A stretch of DNA of 40,045 nt from Chloroflexota bacterium (GTDB lineage Bacteria > Chloroflexota > Dehalococcoidia > Lucifugimonadales > UBA3495), in the NCBI GenBank assembly GCA_022562475.1, contig JADFPD010000007.1:1-40045 (forward strand). The letters run 5' to 3'. The translations under genes and the position numbers were made by a program. Under the pieces are notes generated by a model. It was given only the letters and a program-made list of their open reading frames with translations. It was not told the origin of the DNA and did no database searches. Positions 26,131-35,098 of this stretch are shown here, piece by piece (position 1 is the stretch's first letter; each line of letters starts with the position of its first letter).

Positions 26131-26162
26131 CCTTCCCCGTCGCGATGGGGAAGGTTAGGATG
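26131..26162. repeat. Intergenic hairpin sharing a 16-bp sequence with 34462-34477
   Basis: Between the epimerase and acyl-CoA dehydrogenase genes, CCTTCCCC and GGGGAAGG form a perfect 8-bp stem around an 8-base loop (26131-26154). The right arm runs on into GGGGAAGGTTAGGATG (26147-26162), found again in reverse orientation at 34462-34477. No T-tract follows, so it is more like a dispersed intergenic repeat than a terminator. Confidence 0.4.
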
Positions 26163-26226
26163 CGGCGATTTTTCTCCGCCGAACATTCAGGGCCTGGAAT
26201 CGTTCTATTATAGAAAATCCAACCCC

Positions 26227-27384
26227 TTAGACCGGGTACTGCGCCAACAGTTGCTTGGCTATCAGCAATCGCTGGACCTCGGACGTTCCTTCATAGATGG
26301 TGGTGACCCGGGCGTCCCGGAAGATCCGCTCGACACCGGCCTCCCGGAAGTAACCGGCCCCGCCGTGTATCTGTATCGCCTTGTTGGCCACCTCGATGCA
26401 CATCTCCGACGCCATCAACTTGGCGATGGAGGCCTCCTGCAGGAAGGGCTGTCCAGCGTCCATCAAGCTCGCGGCGTTCATGGTCGCCACCCGCGCCGTG
26501 TGGACCCCCACCGCCATGTCGGCCAGCATGAATTGGATGCCTTGGTGCTGGGCTATCGGAACGCCGAAGGTCTCTCGCAACTGGGCGAACCGGACCGCGG
26601 CTTCCAGGGCAGATTGCCCGATTCCCACACTCTGGGCGGCGATGATGATACGGCTTTGAGTCAATATCTCCATGGCGAGATTGAACCCGCGCCCCCGTTC
26701 TCCCAGCAGGTTGTTGGCACTGACCGGCGTGTCCTGAAAGACGATCTCATCGGTGGTGGAACTGCGCATGCCCAGCTTGCCGTGCAAGGGGTTGATGGTC
26801 AGTCCGGGGGAGTCTTTCTGCACCAGGAAGGCGCTGATGCCCTTGTATCCCTTGGAACGGTCCTCGGTGGCGAAGACCACGATGGTCGATGCCACGGAGC
26901 CGTTGGTGATGAACATCTTGCTTCCGTTAAGGAAGTAGGTGCCGTCCCGTTCGGTGGCCGTGGTCTGGAGCGCCGCCGCGTCGGAACCGCCGCTGGGCTC
27001 AGTCAGGGCGAAGGCGGCCACCGCCTCGCCCGTTGCCAGTGGAGTGAGCAAGCGTTCTTTCTGTTCGTCGTTGCCGAACCTGGCGACACAGGCGGTCCCC
27101 AGGGCCAGGTGGGCCAGCCAGCTAACGCTGGTGGAGGCGTCGCCCCGGGCCACTTCCTCGGCGGCGATGGACACCTGCCGGTAGCCGGACGGGCCCTGGC
27201 CACCGTACTTGGTGTCGATGCCCAGGCCCATAAGCCCCATGTCGGCCAGGCCGCGCCAGTTATCCCATTGGAACTCGCCCTTCTCATCCGCCTCTTTGGC
27301 CCTGGGCGCTATCTCGCGGTCGACAAAATCTCTGACCGTGGTCTGGAGCATCTGCTCCTCTTCAGTCAGTATCAAATCAGGCAT
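26227..27384 (-). CDS. Acyl-CoA dehydrogenase
   Basis: A 385-residue FAD enzyme with the full family plan: N-terminal helical part, AFALTEPSGGSDAAALQTTA near 125-145 (FAD contacts), KMFITNGSVA, and the C-terminal YEGTSEVQRLLIAKQLL, whose Glu is the catalytic base in short-chain and butyryl-type enzymes. IQIHGGAGYFREAGVERIFRDAR is also typical. It oxidises an acyl-CoA to the 2-enoyl-CoA and passes electrons to ETF. It lies between the mutase large subunit and the epimerase, so an isobutyryl-, 2-methylbutyryl- or other branched short-chain acyl-CoA is likely (inference). ATG follows GGAGAAATGCC. Confidence 0.93.
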   Translation of the reverse strand: MPDLILTEEEQMLQTTVRDFVDREIAPRAKEADEKGEFQWDNWRGLADMGLMGLGIDTKYGGQGPSGYRQVSIAAEEVARGDASTSVSWLAHLALGTACVARFGNDEQKERLLTPLATGEAVAAFALTEPSGGSDAAALQTTATERDGTYFLNGSKMFITNGSVASTIVVFATEDRSKGYKGISAFLVQKDSPGLTINPLHGKLGMRSSTTDEIVFQDTPVSANNLLGERGRGFNLAMEILTQSRIIIAAQSVGIGQSALEAAVRFAQLRETFGVPIAQHQGIQFMLADMAVGVHTARVATMNAASLMDAGQPFLQEASIAKLMASEMCIEVANKAIQIHGGAGYFREAGVERIFRDARVTTIYEGTSEVQRLLIAKQLLAQYPV

Positions 27385-27474
27385 GGCATTTCTCCATTTT
27401 TACACAGTTATGTCTAGTTGGCGCATCGATTCGGTGTGTCCGCCGGCAGGTAGAAAACCCGGCATTGCCGGTGG

Positions 27475-29136
<1,662 letters not shown>

Positions 29137-29218
29137 GCCAAACTCCAAAAAATCGCTGAGCCGCCGATTAAAGGGGTCCCACAACCAAACCCAGTCCCCA
29201 GGCCAGCCAAGCCCACCA

Positions 29219-29247
29219 ATTGTACCCATATATATGGGGTGGCTCAA
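29219..29247 (-). promoter_or_regulatory. Promoter of the methylmalonyl-CoA operon
   Basis: On the minus strand TTGAGC (29242-29247) and TACAAT (29219-29224) are separated by exactly 17 bases. The start point would be near 29212, with a leader of about 76 bases to the ATG at 29136. The spacer is almost filled by a perfect palindrome (separate entry). Confidence 0.5.
29225..29238. promoter_or_regulatory. 14-bp perfect palindrome, candidate operator
   Basis: CCCATATATATGGG reads the same on both strands and lies within the -35/-10 spacer of the methylmalonyl-CoA operon promoter, the usual place for a repressor site. No candidate regulator gene is adjacent. Confidence 0.45.
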
Positions 29248-29278
29248 GGTTAGTGGGGGTTGGATGGACAAACTTCCG

Positions 29279-29291
29279 TTCAGAATCTGAA
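29279..29291. promoter_or_regulatory. Inverted repeat upstream of the STAND gene
   Basis: TTCAGA-A-TCTGAA is a perfect inverted repeat with 6-bp arms and a 1-base centre, about 70-80 bases before the STAND start. The left arm may double as a weak -35 with TACTAT 18 bases downstream. Function is a guess. Confidence 0.25.
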
Positions 29292-29361
29292 TTCCACCAT
29301 GTTACTATCTTGGGAAGCGCTGCCGAATCCGATTCGATGTTGACAGGTGCCGGGTGTCACG

Positions 29362-31575
29362 ATGGGGTTTGTCGAGTTAGGTCTTGGAATTGCCGGTCTG
29401 GTCGGAAAAGTTATTCCGCCATTGGGTCGCGGGATGGGGCGATGGTTGGGACGGAAGACCAATGGCTACAGCGAATGGAAATCCGAGATTACTTATTGGG
29501 CAGGTTTGCACAGGTCCGTCAAGGGACAATTTTTTGGACGCGATGACGAACTAAAGAAAATCTCTGACTCTCTAAAACGCCTGAATGCTGTGGTTCTCTC
29601 TGGCGGACCCGGAATCGGCAAATCCAAACTTGCCGCTGAGTTCGCCAACAAATCCAAGCGCAAGGCGTTCTGGACTCCGGGCGGCGAAACACCGGAACAA
29701 ACGTTACTCTCGCTAGCCCCGCATCTCGGCATCGAACGCGGAGACAGGAGCGATGACGAGATTCTCGTCCAAACCCGGCGAAGACTCCAAGCACTGCCCG
29801 CCAAAACACTTTGGGTAATCGACAACCTGTCTGACCTGAACCTTTTAAATACCCTACTAAACGAGATCGGGAAAATCTCGATTCTGGTGACTTCTCAGGA
29901 CAGTCGGATCGTTGTCCCTCAAGGAGTCGGATATATCCCGATCGACGTCTTGGGTCCAGAGCCAGCAACCCGCCTTCTTTGTCGAAGCAGCAACTATGAC
30001 TATAGGCAACCGATATTTCTTGAAATAGTGGATGAGGTCGGCCGGCTTCCCCGTGCCGTGGAAGCTTTGGCTGTGCAACTCGAACTACCAGGCGAGACTC
30101 CCGAAACGTTGCTGAAAGAACTACGGGGTAAAGCTAACCCCCTAGAATTTGGCCGTTTCCAAGAGCAAACAGCCGGACTGCAGATTCCTCGGACTGACTC
30201 ATTATTCAACGCGCTGCGTGGTCCCATAGATAAATTGCGGCCTGAGATCAGGGATGCATTAGCTCCCTTGGCCTACACCGCTGACTCGCCCATACCGATG
30301 CCCTTGGCTGAAGCACTGACTGGATTGTCTGGCGGGGCATTGATCAATTTCTTTGATGAATGCTCCGGAAAGTCCGTGTTGTCCGCGATCGGAGAACAGG
30401 TCACAATCCACTCCTTGACTGCGGCGGCAATCGCCGCCACCAATCCCCATGGCAGCCTTCTAACCGCCCTGCTACGTGCTTCATCACGACTCAGCGCAAT
30501 CATCGAAACCCGCAATTTGGTTCCTGGAGGCGAAATGGGCCATTATGAATACATGTTGGCCTGCGCCTCGGTGCAATTAGACCCGGAGGAGAGGGTGATT
30601 TGGAAATTTTCGAACGATCTGGCCAACGCCTATCAATTCAGTGGACGCTTCGAGGACGCGGCCAGCCTCCACCAAGAAAACCTAGTAGTAGTAGATCGAG
30701 TCTTAGGTCCAGAACATCCCGACACTTTGGGAACTACCAACAATTTGGCCTCCGCACTCAATCTAGCCGGACGATTCCAAGAGGCCACCAAACTCCACGA
30801 AGTGAACTTAGAAGTTCTGATGCGGGTTTTTGGGCCGGAGCATCCCACCACCCAGGCAACCGTTAATAATCTTGCCACTGCCTACGAAAGCTCTGGACAT
30901 TTCGAAGAGGCCGTCATACTTCACGAAAAAAACCTGGCGGTCCGTCAGCGGGTTTTTGGGCCAGAGCATCCTGACACTCTGGCAACTATCAACAACCTGG
31001 GCAACGCTTACGCCAGAGCCCAACGTTTCGAAGATGCTATTAGCATGTACCAAGAAAACATGGAGACCACGGAGCGTGTTTTGGGGTTTGAACATCCCGA
31101 GACGTTGATTAGTCGGAACAACCTGGCTGCCGTCTTTGGAGACGCTGAACGCTTCGAAGAAGCCATTATCATCATTCAAGAAAACATAGAAATCATGGAG
31201 CGAGTTTTGGGCCCTGAGCATCCCGACACCCTGAATAGCCGTAACAACTTAGCGGCTGCCTTTCGAAATGTCGGGCGCTATGATGAGGCAATTGTGATTC
31301 ACCAAGATACGCTACAGATTCGACTGAAAGTTTTGGGGCGAGAGCATCCGAGCACCCTTTCCAGTCGTAACAATTTGGCTAACGCCTTCGGTACCGCCGG
31401 ACTCCTTGAAGAAACTGCGATACTCCACCAAGAAAATTTGGAAGTTCGCCAAAGGGTCTTGGGAAATGAGCACCCCGACACCCTGACCAGCCAAATCAAT
31501 CTTGCGACCACCTACCGGCTTCTTGGCCGAGATGCCGACGCCGATGCTTTGTTGGAGCAAGATAGACCTTTATAG
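29362..31575 (+). CDS. STAND/NB-ARC-type ATPase with C-terminal TPR repeats
   Basis: A 737-residue protein (ATG 29362 preferred; GTG 29347 also possible). Residues 2-32 are a glycine-rich hydrophobic segment, VELGLGIAGLVGKVIPP followed by LGRGMGRWLG, that could insert in or bind a membrane. After the FFGRDDELKKI box comes an NTPase with Walker A GGPGIGKS at 81-88, Walker B TLWVIDNL near 150 and a sensor region ILVTSQDSR. A winged-helix-like segment follows to about 400. From about residue 410 there are seven or eight kinesin-light-chain-type TPRs, each exactly 42 residues, with consensus VLGPEHPDTL..RNNLA. Such proteins are ligand-triggered switches; some bacterial STANDs are antiphage sensors. 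Third positions are more A/T-rich than in neighbours, which hints at transfer. Target and effector are unknown. Confidence 0.8.
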   Translation: MGFVELGLGIAGLVGKVIPPLGRGMGRWLGRKTNGYSEWKSEITYWAGLHRSVKGQFFGRDDELKKISDSLKRLNAVVLSGGPGIGKSKLAAEFANKSKRKAFWTPGGETPEQTLLSLAPHLGIERGDRSDDEILVQTRRRLQALPAKTLWVIDNLSDLNLLNTLLNEIGKISILVTSQDSRIVVPQGVGYIPIDVLGPEPATRLLCRSSNYDYRQPIFLEIVDEVGRLPRAVEALAVQLELPGETPETLLKELRGKANPLEFGRFQEQTAGLQIPRTDSLFNALRGPIDKLRPEIRDALAPLAYTADSPIPMPLAEALTGLSGGALINFFDECSGKSVLSAIGEQVTIHSLTAAAIAATNPHGSLLTALLRASSRLSAIIETRNLVPGGEMGHYEYMLACASVQLDPEERVIWKFSNDLANAYQFSGRFEDAASLHQENLVVVDRVLGPEHPDTLGTTNNLASALNLAGRFQEATKLHEVNLEVLMRVFGPEHPTTQATVNNLATAYESSGHFEEAVILHEKNLAVRQRVFGPEHPDTLATINNLGNAYARAQRFEDAISMYQENMETTERVLGFEHPETLISRNNLAAVFGDAERFEEAIIIIQENIEIMERVLGPEHPDTLNSRNNLAAAFRNVGRYDEAIVIHQDTLQIRLKVLGREHPSTLSSRNNLANAFGTAGLLEETAILHQENLEVRQRVLGNEHPDTLTSQINLATTYRLLGRDADADALLEQDRPL
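30703..31458 (+). repeat. Six tandem 126-bp units encoding TPR_10-type repeats
   Basis: Units begin at 30703, 30829, 30955, 31081, 31207 and 31333, each 126 bases (42 codons), with a degenerate unit before and a partial one from 31459. Conserved core residues are G-x-EHP-x-T and NNLA; the DNA has diverged enough that these are old protein repeats and not recent slippage. Confidence 0.85.
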
Positions 31576-31613
31576 CCAGAAATTGCCCAAAACCTGGCCT
31601 AAGGAACCCCACC

Positions 31614-32447
31614 ATGCAACCAGCCGACCTAAACATGACCACCACCGTCACCGGCCATCAGCTTTTTCTGTTCGTCACTTTGGCTGAAGGTAGGGCCGAC
31701 GGTGAGCTGGCGGAGGCCATCGACCTGCTGGGGCAGGGGATGGAGAACATACATGACGTTGACGGCCCGCCGTCCGACAAAGCGTTTGCGCTGGGGCGCT
31801 TTCAGTTCCTGCGGGCGGAGACTGGGTCTACCAGAGAGCAGCAGATTGTCCATCCGGCAGTGTCCGAGTCCCATGGAATGGTCAGGCTGGAGTGTGCTGA
31901 TTTGAAACCCATCAATGAATACGAGACCAGCCTTCGCACATTGATTGAAGCCACAGGTGGCTCGATTGAAACCCTGGCCGGGGTGATGCGACCGCGCAGC
32001 TACACCAGCCATGCCATGTCCGAGTTCGCCTATGCCCACGCCATGCCGCCTGGGCCGGGCGAGAAGTTCCCGTTGGCGGCCGTAACCCCCATGAACAAGA
32101 CCGACGAATGGTGGCAGATGGACTTCCTACACCGGGAGAGTTTCTTCCTGCCCCGCTACGACGAGAACGAGAACATGGTGGTCAAGGGACACGCCCTGGC
32201 GTCAGCCATGGGAGTCCTCAGTATCAACCGCCGGCTGGTCCACGCCCCGGAGGGCTATGGTCTGGAGGGACACTACGACTTCATCGGCTATTTCGAGTTC
32301 TCCGAGGCCGACGCGCCGGTCTTCCGCGAGGTCATGGCCGGGCTCCGGGACACGGAGCAGAACCCCGAGTGGAAATACGTGGTGGAAGGCCCCGAATGGT
32401 GGGGCCGCAGGGTCAGCGGCGCCGCCGCGTTTTTAGGGATCTCCTAA
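31614..32447 (+). CDS. Chlorite dismutase-superfamily-like protein
   Basis: A 277-residue soluble protein starting at ATG with AAGGAA seven bases upstream, 38 bases after the STAND gene. The C-terminal half resembles the Cld/HemQ fold: NKTDEWWQMDFLHRESFF, then VVKGHALASAMG with His193 as a possible heme ligand, a FEFSEADAPVFREVMAGLRDTEQNPEW segment like the FE...F...LR part of Cld, and a GPEWWGRRV end. The N-terminal half would be the second ferredoxin-like domain. Spacing between the Arg and His differs from classical Cld, so heme binding is not certain. No signal peptide. It converges on the DUF3179 gene with a 3-base stop overlap. Confidence 0.5.
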   Translation: MQPADLNMTTTVTGHQLFLFVTLAEGRADGELAEAIDLLGQGMENIHDVDGPPSDKAFALGRFQFLRAETGSTREQQIVHPAVSESHGMVRLECADLKPINEYETSLRTLIEATGGSIETLAGVMRPRSYTSHAMSEFAYAHAMPPGPGEKFPLAAVTPMNKTDEWWQMDFLHRESFFLPRYDENENMVVKGHALASAMGVLSINRRLVHAPEGYGLEGHYDFIGYFEFSEADAPVFREVMAGLRDTEQNPEWKYVVEGPEWWGRRVSGAAAFLGIS

Positions 32448-33568
32448 CCGGTTGTAGTCTCGTAAAGCTCAGTCTGGGGGTGGAAATCGCTCCAGGCGAA
32501 CCAGAATGAGTAGTGGGAAGGCAACCGTTCCAGCCTTTCACCGAACAACTCTCCTTCGACCGCCTGGCCGGTCAATACCTGCCAGAAACTGCCCGTTTCC
32601 CGGTCTTGCATCAACGCCACGCCTCCGCGCCCTGGGGCAGGCTCGAAGGTCAGTGTCCTGCCATCCAGCCGCCGCTCGAAGGCCGCTCCGCTTTCTGATG
32701 TCGGGTCGAACGTGATGACAACCTCCTCTCCGGCGAAATGGTCGTTGATCACGGACTGCTGGGAGATTGCGCTGAAGGGATAGGCCTTGGCGAATCCGGA
32801 GACAGTCATGCCCATGACCAGCTCTTTCTTGGGCAGACGCCGGTCCTTGTTGGACTCACCGATGATCCCCGCCGACCCGTTGTCGTAGTAGCCGCTATAG
32901 CTGTCGCTGCCGTAGCTCCCACGTTTGTCCAGTACCAAGGTGTCGGGGTGCAAGTTCAGCCACTGCTGCCAAGTGGTCTGGACGGCGGGGACGATCTCCA
33001 ATTTTTTGTTGAGCAGCGGCCCTTTGACGCCCTGGCTTAGGAATTGGCTCCACAGAGTATTCGATTGATGGTCGTACATGACCAGGGCATTCATGATCAG
33101 CTTGCCCGACACTCCGAATGTGTACACCATTCCCTCTATCTCTCGGGCATATACAATGCCCGTAAAGCAGAGGGGTCACCAGGTGACGGCGATCGGCTTG
33201 CCCCCCACCGTGTCGTTAACGATCTCGTGGCGCGACAGCATATTCAGAGGATAGGCCCGGCTGTCGCCGTTGATGGACACACCGATCACTCTTTCCTCCG
33301 GCCGCATCTGATCACCGGCCCCGCGGCTGCCGAACTCCGGCTCCAGGATCGCCGGGATGCCGTCGCGGCCGAGGATCGTAACGATCTTGACGTCTCGAGT
33401 GCCGTTGGACCCGGGCGTGCCTCGGGCTGACGCGTCGGCGATGGTAACTGTTTCACCACGAAAATTGAGGAAGAACTGACCAATCTTAGGCATGAATATC
33501 ACGGCGGCGACCAGGGCCACCAAAAGTATGATTATGATTGTGCTGGACTTGCCGATTATGTTTCCCAT
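32444..33568 (-). CDS. DUF3179 membrane-anchored protein; candidate selenoprotein (in-frame UGA)
   Basis: Read through the TGA at 33176-33178 this gives 374 residues in one frame; the ORF track splits it in two. Residues about 9-35 are one membrane segment (STIIIILLVALVAAVIF), so the body is probably outside the cytoplasm. The first DUF3179 half has SRAYPLNMLSRHEIVNDTVGGKPIAVTW, then U131-P-L-C134. Homologues have Cys at the position of U131 (family CPLC motif). The second half repeats the fold (ITFDPTSESGAAFER, FWQVLTGQAVEG) but lacks these residues. SD GGGAG lies 10 bases before ATG 33568. A SECIS-like hairpin follows the UGA. DUF3179 has no established reaction; a thiol/selenol redox role is inferred. 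The alternative is a nonsense mutation or sequencing error. Confidence 0.75.
33132..33175 (-). promoter_or_regulatory. Candidate bacterial SECIS element
   Basis: Starting one base after the UGA, the mRNA can fold as outer stem CCCUCU/AGAGGG (6 bp), a mostly paired 6x6 region (G-U and A-U pairs with two mismatches), and an apical stem CGGGCAU/AUGCCCG (7 bp, perfect) closed by loop UGUAU. Twenty bases separate the UGA from the loop, and G is the second loop base. Both agree with the published bSECIS consensus (small loop, G in the first two positions, 16-37 base distance). Confidence 0.65.
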
Positions 33569-33756
33569 AGCTTAGGCGCTCCCTCACACGCCTCCGGCTG
33601 AGTACGGCCTGCCGGCCTTTTATCTACTTGTCATGAGTTTTGATGCAGCGGCCCAAAGCCGGGTGCGCGGCTGTGCAACTGGATCGGACTTGGGGAATCT
33701 AATCTACAAAGCCCAATCTTCAGCGTCCTGTGTTCAACCATACAAAGGAGCCACTC

Positions 33757-34455
33757 TTGTTTGCTCGTGCCTACCGGAAAGCGCTGATCGCCGTTGGGGG
33801 GAACACCACCTTGCTCCGGGCCATGGCGTTCCTTTGGAAGTCGATTCCATTCCGGCCGCGCCGGGGAGTGACCTTCCTGTTCATAAAGGCCGTACTGTGG
33901 GAAAAGCGGCTCCTCAAGATAGACGAACAAACTGAGATCACCGCCATCAAAGACCTGGGCAGCCTGGCTTACTGGGGAGTGCCCAAAGTGGACCTCGATA
34001 GCTTCCTCCTAACCGTGGATGGGGCCGTGGACCGCCCGCTGTCGCTGTCTTGGCCGGAGCTGCAGGCCATGCACCAAGTGGACCGGCAGGTGCGCATGGA
34101 CTGCGTCGGCGGTTTTCGCAACAACTCGGTCATGGCCGGCGTGCCGGTCCCCCAACTCCTGGACCTGGCAGGCGTCAGCAGCCAGGCCCAACGGGTGGTA
34201 TTCCACTGCCTCGATGGTTATTACGTCTCATTGGAGATAAAGGACTTGCGGGAGGGGGAGGCCTTCTTGGCCAGCACCACGAACGGAGAGGAATTGCCCA
34301 AGTACGGGTTTCCCTTACGCCTAGCCATCCCGCGCAAGTACGGGTACCAATGGGCCAAGTGGGTCAACCGGCTTGAAGTGGTAACCGACGACCGCAAGGG
34401 CTACTGGGCCCAGTTGGGCCTCCCCGACCGGGGAGACGTGGGAGATGTCTGGTAG
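33757..34455 (+). CDS. Sulfite-oxidase-fold molybdopterin-binding oxidoreductase-like protein
   Basis: The ORF track starts at GTG 33730, but TTG 33757 has AAAGGAG six bases upstream, giving 232 residues from MFARAYRKAL. Residues about 65-225 form the oxidoreductase molybdopterin-binding domain: LTVDGAVDRPLSLSWPEL, then MDCVGGFRNNSVMAGVPVPQLLDLAGV, where Cys116 is in the place of the Mo-ligating Cys, and PLRLAIPRKYGYQWAKWVNRLEV, the conserved end. The N-terminal 55 residues are basic and amphipathic with no cleavable signal, unlike MsrP. Possible substrates are sulfoxides or sulfite, not decided. It is divergent from the DUF3179 gene (188-base gap). Confidence 0.8.
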   Translation: MFARAYRKALIAVGGNTTLLRAMAFLWKSIPFRPRRGVTFLFIKAVLWEKRLLKIDEQTEITAIKDLGSLAYWGVPKVDLDSFLLTVDGAVDRPLSLSWPELQAMHQVDRQVRMDCVGGFRNNSVMAGVPVPQLLDLAGVSSQAQRVVFHCLDGYYVSLEIKDLREGEAFLASTTNGEELPKYGFPLRLAIPRKYGYQWAKWVNRLEVVTDDRKGYWAQLGLPDRGDVGDVW

Positions 34456-34461
34456 CGCCCC

Positions 34462-34477
34462 CATCCTAACCTTCCCC
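34462..34477. repeat. Second copy of the 16-bp intergenic repeat
   Basis: CATCCTAACCTTCCCC is the exact reverse complement of 26147-26162. It lies just after the stop of the molybdopterin-fold gene and before the RidA stop. Here the opposite hairpin arm is not conserved. Confidence 0.4.
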
Positions 34478-34498
34478 CTTGCGAGGCAGAAGCGATGA

Positions 34499-34888
34499 TC
34501 AGTCAAGAATCACGATCGCTTCGACTTCCACGTCCAGGCCCGGTTCGGCCAGAGCGCTGATCTCGATGAGCGAGTTGGCGGGGTATTGTTCGTCGAAGTG
34601 CTTGGCGAACAACTCTTTTTGCGCCTGAGAGTCCAACTGGTACTCAGCGATGCTGGTCACGAAACAGGTGATCTTGGCGAAGCTGCCGGGGCCGGCGCCT
34701 TCCGCCGCGGCCACGGCCACCAGACGGCCCAGGGTCACGTCCAGTTGCTCCATCATTGACTTGCCCTGCGAGTCGGTGCCCCGGGCGGTGCACCCGGAGA
34801 TGTACAACGTGTTGCCCGCCTTCACGGCCCGGCTGTAGGTGGGTCCCGCGGGCGCGATGTCCGGATACTGCATTCTTTCCAGTGGCAT
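34499..34888 (-). CDS. RidA/YjgF-family protein lacking the catalytic Arg
   Basis: A 129-residue chorismate-mutase-like fold protein with YSRAVKAGNTLYISGCTA near residue 20, LDVTLGRLVAVAAAEGAG and the C-terminal LDVEVEAIVI. In archetypal RidA, which hydrolyses reactive enamines and imines, the segment reads PAR; here it is YPANSLIEISAL, with Asn instead of Arg. It therefore belongs with Rid subgroups whose function is not deamination of 2-aminoacrylate (family knowledge). ATG has GAGGAG eight bases upstream. It is monocistronic. Confidence 0.85.
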   Translation of the reverse strand: MPLERMQYPDIAPAGPTYSRAVKAGNTLYISGCTARGTDSQGKSMMEQLDVTLGRLVAVAAAEGAGPGSFAKITCFVTSIAEYQLDSQAQKELFAKHFDEQYPANSLIEISALAEPGLDVEVEAIVILD

Positions 34889-34965
34889 CTTTATGGCTCC
34901 TCGATCGTGTTCTTATGATTCCAAGCGGATTTTAATCAAAACACGGGATGGAGTCATCATCCGGT

Positions 34966-34995
34966 CTGGCACGGCGCACCCGCAGCCACTATAAT
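34966..34995 (+). promoter_or_regulatory. Promoter for tRNA-Gly
   Basis: Perfect -10 TATAAT (34990-34995) with CTGGCA 18 bases upstream (34966-34971). The predicted start is about 10 bases before the mature tRNA 5' end. Confidence 0.45.
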
Positions 34996-35011
34996 TCGTA
35001 AGTCCCGTTAA

Positions 35012-35085
35012 GCGGGTGTAGCTCAGTGGTAGAGCTCCAGCCTTCCAAGCTGGCCATGTGGGTTCGATTCCCATCACCCGCTCCA
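35012..35085 (+). tRNA. tRNA-Gly (anticodon TCC), CCA encoded
   Basis: Full cloverleaf: acceptor stem GCGGGTG/CACCCGC (7 bp), D-arm AGCTCAGTGGTAGAGCT, anticodon arm CCAGC-CTTCCAA-GCTGG with anticodon TCC, a 5-base variable loop, and T-arm GTGGG-TTCGATT-CCCAT. Discriminator T and CCA follow directly, so CCA is encoded in the genome. It reads GGA and probably GGG glycine codons. Confidence 0.97.
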
Positions 35086-35098
35086 CCTCGCAAAACAA

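Noticed and set aside
26251-27417. 388-residue plus-strand ORF over the acyl-CoA dehydrogenase gene, and similar long antisense ORFs (28135..29253, 10503..11537, 4791..5561)
   Set aside because: They are mirror frames of GC-rich coding genes, with low-complexity His/Gly/Arg-rich or Ser/Thr-rich composition and no domain signal.
33131-33178. DUF3179 as two separate genes with a restart at ATG 33130
   Set aside because: The second ORF would begin in the middle of the conserved domain, and its AGAGGGA is too close to the ATG; one gene with UGA decoding explains the alignment better.
34913-35098. ORF antisense to tRNA-Gly (contains VMGIEPTWPAWKAGALPLSYTR)
   Set aside because: It is the well-known spurious translation of the complement of a tRNA gene; the tRNA explains the sequence.
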